Below are positions 1 to 8,704 of a DNA stretch of 64,000 nucleotides, in pieces. Position numbers and translations under genes: made by a program. Positions within the stretch are counted from its first letter, which is position 1, and every line of letters starts with the position of its first letter. Source of the DNA: JACVRX01 sp963831385. GTDB taxonomy: Bacteria > Actinomycetota > Actinomycetes > Jiangellales > Jiangellaceae. Below the pieces are notes generated by a model that saw only the letters and a program-made list of their open reading frames with translations, was not told where the DNA came from and did no database searches. The stretch covers positions 124,001-188,000 of the forward strand of contig CAWHPW010000011.1 in the NCBI GenBank assembly GCA_963831385.1, read 5' to 3'.

Positions 1-110
1 TACTCGCGGTGATCGTGGCCCTGGCGGCGACACCGACCGGGCAGGCCTACCTCGATGTCGTCGGCTCCTGGTGGGACCGGTTCCTCTTCTGGCTGCGAGG
101 GCTTTTCTGA
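1..110 (+). CDS. steA: SteA C-terminus (partial)
   Basis: The window opens inside a gene read from base 3 that ends at the TGA at 108-110. The visible 35 residues begin with a hydrophobic stretch (LAVIVALAATPTGQAYLDVV) and end in an aromatic tail (WWDRFLFWLRGLF), as expected of the membrane-anchored C-terminus of SteA. SteA is the partner of SteB (SteAB activates the RipA peptidoglycan hydrolase in corynebacteria). The assignment rests mainly on position: one base separates it from steB, the order found in Mycobacterium (Rv1697-Rv1698). Only the tail is present, so the catalytic-like domain cannot be checked. Confidence 0.7.
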   Translation, partial: LAVIVALAATPTGQAYLDVVGSWWDRFLFWLRGLF

Positions 111-111
111 C

Positions 112-1074
112 GTGATCGACTTCCGCTACCACCTGGTCTCCATCATTGCCATCTTCTTCGCCCTGGCCACCGGCATCATCCTCGGCGCTGGGCCCCTCGA
201 CGAGCAGGTGGACGAGACGCTTGTCGACCAGATTCCGCAACTGCGCGACGAGAACCAGCAACTGCGCGACCAGATCGTCGCACTGGAGGCGGACCTCGCA
301 TTCGAGGAGAGCTTCGTGGACAGCAGCGCACCGCTGCTCGTCGGCGAGCTGCTGGTCGATCGCCGGGTGGCTCTCGTCGCGCTTCCCGGCGCCGACGATG
401 AGCAGGTCGCGGCTATCCGCAGCCAGGTGGAGGGTGCGGGAGCGTCGATCTCGTCCACCGTGACCGTGGCGCCGACGTGGAGCGACCCTGACTCCGAGCC
501 GGCCCTCAACGCCCTTGCCGCGGAACTCGTCGTCTCCGGCACGACTCTTCCGCTGGATGGGACCGGGTACGACCGGGGTGCCGCCGTTCTCGCCGGTGCG
601 TTGTTGCGGTCGACCGACGAGCCCAGTGCCGACGCCGACACCGACCAGCTCACCGCCGTGGCGACCGGCTACAGCGAGGCTGGGCTGGCCACCATCGAGA
701 CCACCGAGGGAGACGGCGATCCGCAGGCCACCCTCGCCGTGGTCGTGGCCGGACCGCCTCCGGAGGACGACGTCGAACGGCGGACCGCCACTTTGACCTC
801 TTTGGTCAGCGCTCTGGACCGGGCAGCAGCCGGCTCTGTCGTCGGTGGCCCGCCTGCGGCAGCGGGGGACGGTGGAGTCATCACCGCTGTTCGTGAGGAC
901 CAGGATCTCGCCGCCGCAGTGTCGACGGTGGATTCAGTCGACCTGAGCTCCGGCCGGGTCGCCGTTGTCTTCGCAGCCGTGCAGCAGGAGCAGGGCGGGT
1001 CCGGCCAGTACGGCAGAGTCGGCACGACCGACGGCGCACTGCCCGTGATCGACGACCAGGCCAACGGCTCGTGA
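112..1074 (+). CDS. steB: SteB/MctB family copper transporter-like membrane protein
   Basis: A 320-residue protein. A single membrane helix lies at about residues 8-28, directly after the family-typical start IDFRYHLVSIIAIFFALATG, followed by a coiled coil at about 35-68 (heptads around QLRDENQQLRDQIVAL) and an Ala/Val-rich extracytoplasmic domain. Family members are MctB (Rv1698, implicated in copper homeostasis and once described as a porin) and corynebacterial SteB (activation of a cell-wall hydrolase with SteA). The GTG at 112 is chosen because it begins the conserved segment and follows the steA stop by one base; an ATG at 55 would overlap steA. The stop overlaps the next start (GTGA). 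Placement between steA and murJ favours an envelope role. Confidence 0.88.
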   Translation: MIDFRYHLVSIIAIFFALATGIILGAGPLDEQVDETLVDQIPQLRDENQQLRDQIVALEADLAFEESFVDSSAPLLVGELLVDRRVALVALPGADDEQVAAIRSQVEGAGASISSTVTVAPTWSDPDSEPALNALAAELVVSGTTLPLDGTGYDRGAAVLAGALLRSTDEPSADADTDQLTAVATGYSEAGLATIETTEGDGDPQATLAVVVAGPPPEDDVERRTATLTSLVSALDRAAAGSVVGGPPAAAGDGGVITAVREDQDLAAAVSTVDSVDLSSGRVAVVFAAVQQEQGGSGQYGRVGTTDGALPVIDDQANGS

Positions 1075-1895
1075 CCCTGACCGGGCGCGGGGCGGTTACC
1101 GCCGTCTCGGCAGCGGCCGTCGGAGCTGGTGTTGCCAAGGCCGTGTACCAGCGAATCTCCGTGCACCCCCCAGGCGGTTCGGCGAAGTGGGAGCGGATCA
1201 ACCACCGCGGCAGCACCCTGACTCTCGCAGCCGGGCCAGCAGTTGCCCTTGGTGGCGCGGCCGGCGCGGCGCTGGCTCCGGGAGTGGCCATCCGGACCCG
1301 AGTGACTGGTGCGATGCTGGCCGGCACCGTCGGGGCGGTCGGGCTCTATGACGACCTGGCGGGCTCGGCAGCGAGCAAGGGATTGCGCGGGCACCTGTCC
1401 GCGCTGCGCCGTGGGGAAGTGACCAGTGGAGCGGTGAAGGTCGGCGTCATCGGCGCGGTCGGCCTGGCCTCGGCCGCCGCGGTCAGTGACAATGCCCTTG
1501 ACGCGGTAATCGGTGGTGCCGCCGTCGCCGGCCACGCCAACCTGCTCAACCTGCTGGATCTTCGACCCGGGCGGGCAGTGAAAGTGGCCCTGCTGCACGC
1601 CCCACTCGCCTTCTCCGCACCTGCCGGTGCGGTCGCTGCCGCCGGGCTCGGAGCCGGCGCCGGTGTGCTGGCCGACGATCTCGGCGAACGGACGATGCTC
1701 GGCGACGCCGGGGCGAACGCGCTGGGCGCGATGCTGGGCCTCGCGCTGGTGGCTCGCAGCGGCCGCGTGACCCGCTTGGCTCACCTCGGCATCGTCACAG
1801 CGCTGACGCTGGCCAGCGAGAAGGTCAGCTTCACCCAGGTGATCGCGCGCACACCGGTGTTGCGTGAGCTCGACCAGCTCGGGCGCCGGCGATAG
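1071..1895 (+). CDS. MraY/WecA-like multispanning membrane protein
   Basis: A 274-residue, Ala/Gly-rich polytopic membrane protein of no assigned function, coupled to steB by a GTGA overlap. Several motifs sit in the order seen in polyprenyl-phosphate phosphosugar transferases (MraY/WecA, GT4): RINHRG at 42-47, YDDLAG at 93-98, KGLRGHL at 103-109, NLLNLLDLRPGRA at 157-169 and GDAGANALG at 211-219. The protein is shorter than true MraY (about 320-360 residues), and the Asp-rich catalytic motif is reduced to one DD pair. It may be a divergent or non-catalytic relative. Its place before murJ and a glycosyltransferase suggests a link to lipid-linked cell wall precursors; this is inference. Confidence 0.72.
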   Translation: MTLTGRGAVTAVSAAAVGAGVAKAVYQRISVHPPGGSAKWERINHRGSTLTLAAGPAVALGGAAGAALAPGVAIRTRVTGAMLAGTVGAVGLYDDLAGSAASKGLRGHLSALRRGEVTSGAVKVGVIGAVGLASAAAVSDNALDAVIGGAAVAGHANLLNLLDLRPGRAVKVALLHAPLAFSAPAGAVAAAGLGAGAGVLADDLGERTMLGDAGANALGAMLGLALVARSGRVTRLAHLGIVTALTLASEKVSFTQVIARTPVLRELDQLGRRR

Positions 1896-1901
1896 CGGGC
1901 G

Positions 1902-3506
1902 ATGAGCCGTAGCGGCAGGATCGCGCTCGGCGCGGCGGCCGGCATCGCCGGCGGTGCGGCGCTGGTCGCGGTGGTCAGTCTCGTCGCCCGTCTGGTCGGC
2001 TTCGGTCGCCAGCTCGTCTACCAGGGGACGGTCGGCCCGACCGATCTCGGCACCGTCTACACCTCGGCCAACTTCATTCCGGCGATCCTGTTCGAGATCG
2101 TTGCCGGCGGTGCACTCGCCGGCGTCATCGTCCCGCTTGTCGTCGCCGCCGTCGATCGCGGTGACGTCGACGAGGTTCGCGAGACCACCGGTGCCCTGCT
2201 GGGCTGGACGCTGCTGGTCTTGGTGCCGATCGCCCTGGTCGCGGCTCTGTTCGCCGCGCCTATCAGCGGCTACGTGCTGCAGGGCCAAGGCGGCGCTCAG
2301 GCCCAGGACATGACGGAACGAATGTTGCGCGTGTTCCTGGTTCAGGTGCCGCTGTACGGGTTGGCGGCGGTGTCCGCCGGCGTCCTGCAGGCGCACCGCC
2401 GCTTTCTGGCTCCGGCGCTCGCTCCGATCGTGTCCAGCCTGGTCGTGGTGGGTGCGTACCTGACCTTCGACGCCACGTTCACCGGGGACCGGAACCAGCT
2501 GGAGACCATCCCTACCTCGGCGGAAGTGCTGCTCGCGGCAGGAACGGCGCTGGGTGCTGTCGCGCTCACCTTGACCACGCTGGTACCGCTCTATGTGCTC
2601 GGGATTCGAGCCACCCCCCGCCTACGCTTTCCCGCCGGCCGCCGCCGGCGGGCGGGCAAACTCGCAGCGGCGGGCGCGACGATGGTCGCCGCCCAGCAGG
2701 TGGCGTTGCTCGTGCTCATTCCGGTTGTCAACGAGAACGGCGGTGCCGGGCGGATCGTGACCTACCAGAACTCCTGGATGGTCTATCTCCTGCCGTATGC
2801 GGTCCTGGCCGTACCGATCGCGACCAGCTCATTCCCTACGTTGGCCGGGCATGCCAGCCGAGGGGACCGGCTCGAGTGGGCCAGAACCGCACTCGGTTCG
2901 ACTCGCGCGGTCGTGCTGGCAGCCGGCCTGGGGGTCGCGGCCCTCGTCGCCGCCGCGTGGCCCATCGCGCGGTTCTTTGGGGTGCTCGGCGACCACGGCA
3001 CCGTTCCCGACGCCGAGATGGCCCGAGCACTGGTCGCCTTCGCGCCCGGCCTGATCGGGTTCTGCCTTGTGTACCACCTCAACCGGGCGCTGCTGGCCAC
3101 GGGCCGAGTCCGATGGGTCGGTCTCGCGACGACGGCCGGCTGGGCCGTAGCCGTGCTCGTCGCAGTAGGGCTCGCCCGCTGGGTGGCTCAAGGTTGGGTT
3201 GTTGCCGCGGTGGGATTCGGACACACCGCCGGCATGGTCGTGGCTGCCGTAGTCCTACTGGCGGCCTTGCGCTCGGGTTCGGTCGGTGCCGGCTGGCGAC
3301 GCCTCGCCCGTGCTGGCCTGGCAGCACTGCTGGGAGCAGCCGCAGGTGGAGCTGCCGGCTACGCGGTTGCTGTTGCTGTCGGCGGTGCCGGCACCGCGGC
3401 GATCGTCGGCACTGGGATCCTGGCAGCCGCAGTAGCGGGCGCCGTGTTCGTCGGGGTCCTCGCGGTGGTCGACCGGGACGACCTTCGAATGGTGTTGCGC
3501 CGATGA
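1902..3506 (+). CDS. murJ: MurJ/MviN-type lipid II flippase
   Basis: A 534-residue, highly hydrophobic protein with the multi-helix pattern of the MOP/MviN family. The conserved N-terminal segment VARLVGFGRQLVYQGTVG is followed by TDLGTVYTSANFIPAILFEI and AGGALAGVIVPL. MurJ moves lipid-linked peptidoglycan precursors across the cytoplasmic membrane. Here it lacks the long cytoplasmic pseudokinase and sugar-binding extensions of mycobacterial MurJ (MviN, Rv3910) and is the size of the core transporter. ATG at 1902 is 6 bases after the previous stop, and the stop overlaps the next start (ATGA). Its neighbours support a cell-wall function. Another MurJ may exist elsewhere in the genome, so this copy may be a paralogue. 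Confidence 0.85.
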   Translation: MSRSGRIALGAAAGIAGGAALVAVVSLVARLVGFGRQLVYQGTVGPTDLGTVYTSANFIPAILFEIVAGGALAGVIVPLVVAAVDRGDVDEVRETTGALLGWTLLVLVPIALVAALFAAPISGYVLQGQGGAQAQDMTERMLRVFLVQVPLYGLAAVSAGVLQAHRRFLAPALAPIVSSLVVVGAYLTFDATFTGDRNQLETIPTSAEVLLAAGTALGAVALTLTTLVPLYVLGIRATPRLRFPAGRRRRAGKLAAAGATMVAAQQVALLVLIPVVNENGGAGRIVTYQNSWMVYLLPYAVLAVPIATSSFPTLAGHASRGDRLEWARTALGSTRAVVLAAGLGVAALVAAAWPIARFFGVLGDHGTVPDAEMARALVAFAPGLIGFCLVYHLNRALLATGRVRWVGLATTAGWAVAVLVAVGLARWVAQGWVVAAVGFGHTAGMVVAAVVLLAALRSGSVGAGWRRLARAGLAALLGAAAGGAAGYAVAVAVGGAGTAAIVGTGILAAAVAGAVFVGVLAVVDRDDLRMVLRR

Positions 3507-4591
3507 GAGCGTCGGTGGTGCTGGCGACGAGCACCGGCGGCATCGGCACCCACGTTGCCTCCCTGATCACCCGATTTCCGGCCCTGGGGATCGAGGTCGA
3601 CGTCGTCTCTCCAGCCGCCACCGAGGAGCAGTTCGGCTTTCGCTCTCTGGGAGCGGGCTTCACGCCGGTGGAGATCACGACCGTGCGGCCCAGCGAGGAC
3701 TTCGCGACAGTACGGGCGCTGCGGTCGGCACTCCGCAGTGCCGATGTCGTGCACGCCCACGGCCTGCGGGCCAGCTCGTTGACCGCCCTGGCCGTTGGCC
3801 GGCGCCGTCCAGAGCGCGTGCCATTCGTCGCCACCTGGCACAACGCTCTGCTGGGTTCGGGAGTACGGCGGCGGGTAATGACGGGCCTGGAAGTCCTGTC
3901 CGCCCGCAGGGCAGATGTCACGCTGGGAGCGTCTGCCGACCTGGTGGAGCGGGCCGCCCGGCTGGGCGCGCCGGATGCTCGGCTGCTACCGGTTGCGGCG
4001 CCGGCCATGCCGCCGGCACGTCGGGCCGGCGATGAAGTGCGGGCCGAGCTGGGCATCAACAGCCGGCCACTGATACTCGCGGTGGGACGGCTCGCGCCGC
4101 AGAAGGACTACGACACGCTGCTGGACGCCGTGGCGGCCTGGCAGGACAGGTCACCGAGGCCTGCGGTCGTGGTCGCCGGCGAAGGCCCGGAGCGGCCTCG
4201 ACTGCAGCGCGCGATCGACGCACGGCACCTAGACGTCCAGCTGTTGGGCCATCGCGACGACATCCCCGACTTGTTGGCCGCCGCCGACGTGTACGTGCTG
4301 ACCTCCAGATGGGAGGCGCGAGCGCTGGTCGTGCAAGAGGCCATGCGCGCGGGTGTCCCAGTCGTGGCGACAGCCGTCGGGGGCCTGCCCGAGCTGGCCG
4401 ACGACGCAGCCGTGCTCGTTCCCCCCGCCGACGCGGAAGCCGTCGCGCGCGCCGTCGCAAGTCTTCTCGACCACGACGGGCGGCGAGCCGAGTTGGCCCG
4501 ACGGGCTCGCGAGCGGGCACTGACCTGGCCAGACGAGGACGACACGGCCCGCGCCGTGGCCGCGACATACCGTGAGGTACTCGAGCGCTAG
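3503..4591 (+). CDS. Glycosyltransferase family 4 (GT-B fold)
   Basis: A 362-residue cytoplasmic enzyme. The N-terminal half starts with a Gly-rich loop (STGGIGTHVASL) and includes VVHAHGLRASSLTAL. The C-terminal half has GRLAPQKDYDTLLDA, AGEGPERPRLQ and the GT4 EX7E motif (WEARALVVQEAMRAGVPVVA) that binds the nucleotide-sugar donor. The ATG at 3503 overlaps the murJ stop by four bases, which fixes the start although the frame is open far upstream. It probably transfers a sugar from a nucleotide donor to a lipid or small acceptor in the envelope pathway implied by murJ; donor and acceptor cannot be read from the sequence. Confidence 0.85.
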   Translation: MRASVVLATSTGGIGTHVASLITRFPALGIEVDVVSPAATEEQFGFRSLGAGFTPVEITTVRPSEDFATVRALRSALRSADVVHAHGLRASSLTALAVGRRRPERVPFVATWHNALLGSGVRRRVMTGLEVLSARRADVTLGASADLVERAARLGAPDARLLPVAAPAMPPARRAGDEVRAELGINSRPLILAVGRLAPQKDYDTLLDAVAAWQDRSPRPAVVVAGEGPERPRLQRAIDARHLDVQLLGHRDDIPDLLAAADVYVLTSRWEARALVVQEAMRAGVPVVATAVGGLPELADDAAVLVPPADAEAVARAVASLLDHDGRRAELARRARERALTWPDEDDTARAVAATYREVLER

Positions 4592-4662
4592 CTGTTAGGC
4601 TGGAATTCCGTGGACCGACCGGCACGACACATTCTCGCCAGCCCACCACGGGAGTCCTCTCG

Positions 4663-6336
4663 GTGAACACCACCCACTTGTTCGTCACCGGAGGCGTCGT
4701 CTCCTCGCTCGGTAAAGGCCTGACCGCTTCCAGCCTCGGGAATCTGCTGTCTGCCCGGGGCCTGCGGGTGACGATGCAGAAACTCGACCCGTACCTGAAC
4801 GTCGACCCGGGCACGATGAACCCGTTCCAGCACGGCGAGGTCTTCGTCACCGACGACGGCGCGGAGACCGATCTCGACATCGGCCACTACGAGCGCTTCC
4901 TCGACCGCAATCTCAATCGGTGGGCCAACGTCACGACGGGGCAGATCTACTCCACGGTGATCGCCAAGGAGCGCCGCGGTGAGTATCTCGGTGACACGGT
5001 TCAGGTGATCCCCCACATCACCAACGAGATCAAGGACCGCATGCTCGGAATCGGTGGCCCGGACGTCGACGTCGTGATCCACGAGATCGGCGGCACGGTC
5101 GGAGACATCGAGTCGCTGCCGTTCCTCGAGGCCGCGCGCCAGGTTCGGCATGAGATCGGCCGAGACCACTGCTTCTTCCTGCACGTCTCACTGGTGCCGT
5201 ACATCGCGCCGTCGGGCGAGCTCAAGACCAAGCCGACGCAGCACTCGGTCGCCGCGCTGCGCCAAGTCGGCATCCAGCCCGACGCCATCGTCTGCCGCTC
5301 CGATCGGCCGATCCCCGCCGGGATGAAGAAGAAGATCGCCTTGACTTGTGACGTCGACGCTGACGGGGTCGTGGCAGCCGTGGACGCTCCGTCCATCTAC
5401 GACATCCCGAAGGTGCTGCACGCGGAGGGGCTCGACGCATTCGTCGTGCGACGGCTCGGCCTTCCGTTCCGCGACGTCGACTGGCGGTCGTGGGACGACC
5501 TGCTCCGCCGTGTGCATCACCCGCGCCAGGAGGTCACGGTCGCGCTCGTCGGCAAATACGTCGGCCTGCCCGACGCCTACCTGTCCGTGATCGAGGCACT
5601 GCGCTCCGGCGGGTTCGCCAACGATGCCAAGGTACATGTGCGCTGGGTGCCGTCCGACGACTGCGAGACGTCCGAGGGTGCCGCTGCTCAGCTGCACGAC
5701 ATCGATGCGGTGTGCGTGCCGGGCGGCTTCGGAGTCCGCGGTATCGAGGGCAAGGTGGGAGCGATTCACTTCGCTCGGGAGCACCGCATCCCGGTCCTCG
5801 GCTTGTGCTTGGGTCTGCAATGCATGGTCATCGAGTTCGCCCGCAGCGTGGCCGGCTTGGCGGATGCGGGATCCTCGGAGTTTCACCCCGACACCGCGTT
5901 TCCCGTCATCGCCACCATGGAAGACCAGAAGGGCATCGTCGCCGGTGAGGGTGACCTCGGCGGCACCATGCGGTTGGGCTTGTATCCGGCCGTGTTGGGC
6001 CGCGGCACCGTGGTCCGCGACCTCTTCGGCGTCGACCGCGTGGAGGAGCGGCACCGGCACCGCTACGAGGTCAACAATGCGTACCGTCAGCAACTCGCCA
6101 GTGCCGGGATGGTGTTCTCCGGCCTGTCGCCCGACGGTGAGCTGGTGGAGTTCGTCGAGCTGCCGGCCGACGTGCACCCGTATTTTGTCGGTACCCAGGC
6201 GCACCCGGAGTTGCGTTCGCGCCCGACCCGGGCGCACCCGCTGTTCACCGGCTTGATCGCCGCTGCCCTCGCCCGCCAACAAGAGACCCGGTTGCCGGTC
6301 GACATCGAGGTCGAGCCGGTCGGCGTCGCGTCGTGA
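4663..6336 (+). CDS. pyrG: CTP synthase
   Basis: A 557-residue enzyme converting UTP to CTP with glutamine and ATP. The N-terminal synthetase domain (about 1-270) starts with FVTGGVVSSLGKGLTASSLG (P-loop) and contains QKLDPYLNVDPGTMNPFQHG. The C-terminal class I glutamine amidotransferase domain has the oxyanion-strand motif PGGFGVRG, the nucleophile elbow GLCLGLQCMV and the HPE triad residues near the end (QAHPEL). Length and motifs are canonical. The GTG start at 4663 begins the conserved sequence and has GGGAG about 10 bases upstream. The 71-base gap before it may carry its promoter. It is followed with overlap by the Nudix gene, as in Mycobacterium (Rv1699-Rv1700). Confidence 0.97.
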   Translation: MNTTHLFVTGGVVSSLGKGLTASSLGNLLSARGLRVTMQKLDPYLNVDPGTMNPFQHGEVFVTDDGAETDLDIGHYERFLDRNLNRWANVTTGQIYSTVIAKERRGEYLGDTVQVIPHITNEIKDRMLGIGGPDVDVVIHEIGGTVGDIESLPFLEAARQVRHEIGRDHCFFLHVSLVPYIAPSGELKTKPTQHSVAALRQVGIQPDAIVCRSDRPIPAGMKKKIALTCDVDADGVVAAVDAPSIYDIPKVLHAEGLDAFVVRRLGLPFRDVDWRSWDDLLRRVHHPRQEVTVALVGKYVGLPDAYLSVIEALRSGGFANDAKVHVRWVPSDDCETSEGAAAQLHDIDAVCVPGGFGVRGIEGKVGAIHFAREHRIPVLGLCLGLQCMVIEFARSVAGLADAGSSEFHPDTAFPVIATMEDQKGIVAGEGDLGGTMRLGLYPAVLGRGTVVRDLFGVDRVEERHRHRYEVNNAYRQQLASAGMVFSGLSPDGELVEFVELPADVHPYFVGTQAHPELRSRPTRAHPLFTGLIAAALARQQETRLPVDIEVEPVGVAS

Positions 6337-6995
6337 GTGACTGGGCAGCCACCTCATCCGATGTGTTGAGCGATCGGCCGGAGCGATGGCCGGTCACCGA
6401 TTCAGAAGTGGTTCTGCGGACCCCCCGGGTCATCGCGGTGCGCCAGGACCACGTCCAGTCGCCGGCCGACGGGGCCGAGTTCCTCCGCGACGTCGTCGTG
6501 CACCCCGGGGCGGTCGGCATCGTCGCTCTGGACGAGGACGAGCGGGTGCTGCTGGTTTCCCAGTACCGGCATCCGGTCGGGCACCGTCTGCTGGAGATAC
6601 CCGCCGGCCTGCTCGACGTGCCGGGGGAGCCGTACCCCGTCGCGGCGGCCCGTGAGCTCTTCGAGGAGGCCCATGTGCAGGCGACGGATTGGCGGGTCCT
6701 GGTCGATCTGTTCACCTCGCCGGGCATGACGACCGAGTCCACCCGGGTCTATCTGGCGCGGGGGCTGTCCGCTGTGGACGGAGAACGGCACGTCGGCGTG
6801 CACGAAGAGGCCGACATGCCGGTGACCTGGGCGCCGCTCGCCGACCTGGTGGAAGCCGTGCTGGCCGGGCGACTGCACAACCCTCTGGTTGCCGCCGGGG
6901 TGCTCGCGACCTGGACCGCCCGACACGGCGAGGGCTACGACGCGCTCCGACCGGTCGAAGCCCCATGGGACGCGCGCGAAGCCCAGCCTCGCTAA
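6333..6995 (+). CDS. Nudix hydrolase, ADP-ribose pyrophosphatase type
   Basis: A 220-residue Nudix protein; the GTG start overlaps the pyrG stop (GTGA). The Nudix box lies in PAGLLDVPGEP followed by AARELFEEAHV, with the RExxEE core that binds Mg2+. As in the Rv1700 family, six rather than five residues separate the first Gly from the first Glu. The usual Gly at the end of the box is His here (EEAHV). Family members hydrolyse ADP-ribose to AMP and ribose 5-phosphate. The N-terminal segment (VVLRTPRVIAVRQDHV) resembles the dimerising domain of ADPRases. Substrate is inferred from family and from synteny with Rv1700. Confidence 0.88.
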   Translation: MSDWAATSSDVLSDRPERWPVTDSEVVLRTPRVIAVRQDHVQSPADGAEFLRDVVVHPGAVGIVALDEDERVLLVSQYRHPVGHRLLEIPAGLLDVPGEPYPVAAARELFEEAHVQATDWRVLVDLFTSPGMTTESTRVYLARGLSAVDGERHVGVHEEADMPVTWAPLADLVEAVLAGRLHNPLVAAGVLATWTARHGEGYDALRPVEAPWDAREAQPR

Positions 6996-7039
6996 TTCCG
7001 GGCCGGTATGCGACCCGATTTCGCGCGAGTGGAGGCTTT

Positions 7040-7068
7040 TCCACGTCTCTTGGCTACCGAGACGTGGA
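7040..7068. terminator. Hairpin between convergent genes
   Basis: A perfect 10-bp inverted repeat (TCCACGTCTC / GAGACGTGGA) with a 9-base loop lies in the 296-base gap between the Nudix gene and a convergent membrane protein gene. Short outer GGAG/CTCC arms at 7031-7034 and 7074-7077 could extend it. There is no U-run after the stem on either strand, which is common in actinobacterial terminators. Nothing else gene-like is seen in 6996-7291. Confidence 0.5.
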
Positions 7069-7291
7069 GAACGCTCCAGTCGTCGGTACGAACGAGCGGA
7101 GAATGCCGCCACGGTGCGCCGTTGGTCCTCATGTGCCGAACGCCCTGACCGAGTCGACAGGGCGGCCTGGCCCGAGTACAACCTGCACGGGGACGTTCCA
7201 GCTCTTTCTGCACGATGACGATGACCGGGTCCTAGCGGCCAACACCGTTCCTGCCCGTGGGACGGCAGCGATAAAGGTCTGGTCGGCAGGG

Positions 7292-7981
7292 CTATTCGGC
7301 GGTGATTGCCGGCTTCGTCGGCGGGGCAGGCAGGCGAGCGGGCAAGCGCATGCCGAGCCGGCCCATCTCGAGCTCGGCGAGCGCTTGGATGATCTCGGGG
7401 TCGCCACGGCGCCATGCCGGCAGGAGGCCGTCGCCGATGCGGGCCAGCCGGGACAGCCGCCGCGTCGCCAGTGCCCGCAGCGCCAACAGCTCCATGCCGT
7501 CAGGGTCGTAGAGAACTGCCCGCGCAGCCTCGGCTCGTCGCATCCAGGACAGCCGGGGGAGTACCCAGAACAGCACCGCGAGCAGGATGAAGAATCCCGC
7601 AGTGGCCAGACCGGCCAGGGTGGCCATGGTGCCCACGAAGTCCTGCACCGTCTGGCCGGCGCCAGCCACGCTGTCGGCGGCACCTGCCGCGCCTTCGAAC
7701 GGCGCGGAGATCGCATCGCCGATCAGCGGCAGGTCCGACAGGTTTTCTCCGGCGCCGCCAAGATTCTCCGACAGACCGTTGCCAGCGTCCTCGAGCAACC
7801 GGCCCGGGCCGGCCAGGGTGTCGATGAGGCCATACACGGCTCGGCCGGCCATGACCGCCAACACGCACCAGATGATGCCGGCCACGTCGGCGATGATCTG
7901 CCGTAGGCGATGAGCGGGGTCGTCAGCGTAGATAGGCACGAACCTGGGTCTACCGCACCAGGGCCGTTGCAGGCTACCCAC
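7292..7981 (-). CDS. Conserved actinobacterial membrane protein, unknown function
   Basis: A protein of up to 229 residues with two likely membrane segments (IIWCVLAVMAGRAVYGLI and FFILLAVLFWVLPRL) separated by a Gly/Ala-rich region of about 60 residues. The charged C-terminal cytoplasmic region is rich in Arg and Leu (LLALRALATRRLSRLARIG). No catalytic motif is recognised. It is transcribed divergently from the next gene. The GTG at 7981 gives the full length; a second GTG (VPIYADDPAHRLRQ, about 15 codons in) is equally possible, as neither has a clear ribosome site. Confidence 0.7.
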   Translation of the reverse strand: MGSLQRPWCGRPRFVPIYADDPAHRLRQIIADVAGIIWCVLAVMAGRAVYGLIDTLAGPGRLLEDAGNGLSENLGGAGENLSDLPLIGDAISAPFEGAAGAADSVAGAGQTVQDFVGTMATLAGLATAGFFILLAVLFWVLPRLSWMRRAEAARAVLYDPDGMELLALRALATRRLSRLARIGDGLLPAWRRGDPEIIQALAELEMGRLGMRLPARLPAPPTKPAITAE

Positions 7982-8041
7982 CAGCCCCGCGATGTGGCCG
8001 ACGATCCTGAGACTGCGAGCACGGCGGCGTAGTCTCGACGG

Positions 8042-8587
8042 ATGGAGTGGTTGCTCGCCGTCCTCGCTGTCCTGGCCGTTCTGTTCGGTGCGATCGCCGT
8101 CCTGACCGTGTTGGCGGTTCGCGCGGCGAAGCGCGCCGTCACCCCCATGGTCCAGCGCGCAAGCCTCTCCGTAGCGGCTCAGGCTCCCGGCGCTGGCGGT
8201 GCGGTGGCCAGACTGCGCCGCGACCTCGACGACGCTGTCCGTCGGGGCCGCAGAGCGCTCGCCGTGGCCAATGCTCTCGGCAGCCCGGTGGGTGATGTGC
8301 CGAGCCTGCTCGACCGCATCGAAACGGCTGCCGCGGACACCTCAGGTGAGCTGCGGGCGATCTCGGCCGTCACCGACCCGAGCCGGCGAGCTGCCCTGCT
8401 GACCAGTGCGAAGCGGCGCGTTTCGGAGCTGGTGGGCGCTGCGGACGATTTGGCCGAGGCAGTGGCGCACGCCGCCGCTGGGGCACGCAGCGACATCGGC
8501 GAGCTGCGCAGTGCGTGTTTCGCCGAGGCCGAAGCGCTGCGCGAAGGCGCCCGAGTGCGCGAGTCCTGGGGACGGCTGGCGGGCTGA
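8042..8587 (+). CDS. Hypothetical protein, N-terminal anchor plus helical domain
   Basis: A 181-residue protein with one N-terminal hydrophobic helix (LAVLAVLAVLFGAIAVLTVL) followed by an Ala/Arg/Glu-rich, probably all-helical domain without Cys-based or catalytic motifs. Not recognised as any named family. The ATG at 8042 lies 60 bases from the divergent gene upstream. It precedes alanine dehydrogenase on the same strand with a 117-base gap. An N-in anchored coiled-coil protein is the best description. Confidence 0.65.
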   Translation: MEWLLAVLAVLAVLFGAIAVLTVLAVRAAKRAVTPMVQRASLSVAAQAPGAGGAVARLRRDLDDAVRRGRRALAVANALGSPVGDVPSLLDRIETAAADTSGELRAISAVTDPSRRAALLTSAKRRVSELVGAADDLAEAVAHAAAGARSDIGELRSACFAEAEALREGARVRESWGRLAG

Positions 8588-8639
8588 GAACCCGTGATCA
8601 TGGCCTCCCTGGGGAAGCCGGTGACTTAGAATCGGCGCC

Positions 8640-8657
8640 GCCGCCTGCGTAGGCGGC
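8640..8657 (+). promoter_or_regulatory. Leader hairpin upstream of ald
   Basis: A perfect 7-bp stem (GCCGCCT / AGGCGGC) with a GCGT loop lies between a -10-like TAGAAT at 8627-8632 and the ald ribosome site. No good -35 is visible. It could be the 5' leader structure of the ald mRNA or a weak terminator of the upstream gene. Confidence 0.3.
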
Positions 8658-8704
8658 CGTCCGACAACGTGGTCGGATTGGAGACCAGAAAGGTCGCGAT
8701 CACC

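Noticed and set aside
669..2396. Long minus-strand open frame of 575 codons opposite steB, the MraY-like gene and murJ
   Set aside because: It is the antisense of well-supported genes, composition is typical of high-GC shadows (Arg/Gln/Asp-rich), and no domain is visible.
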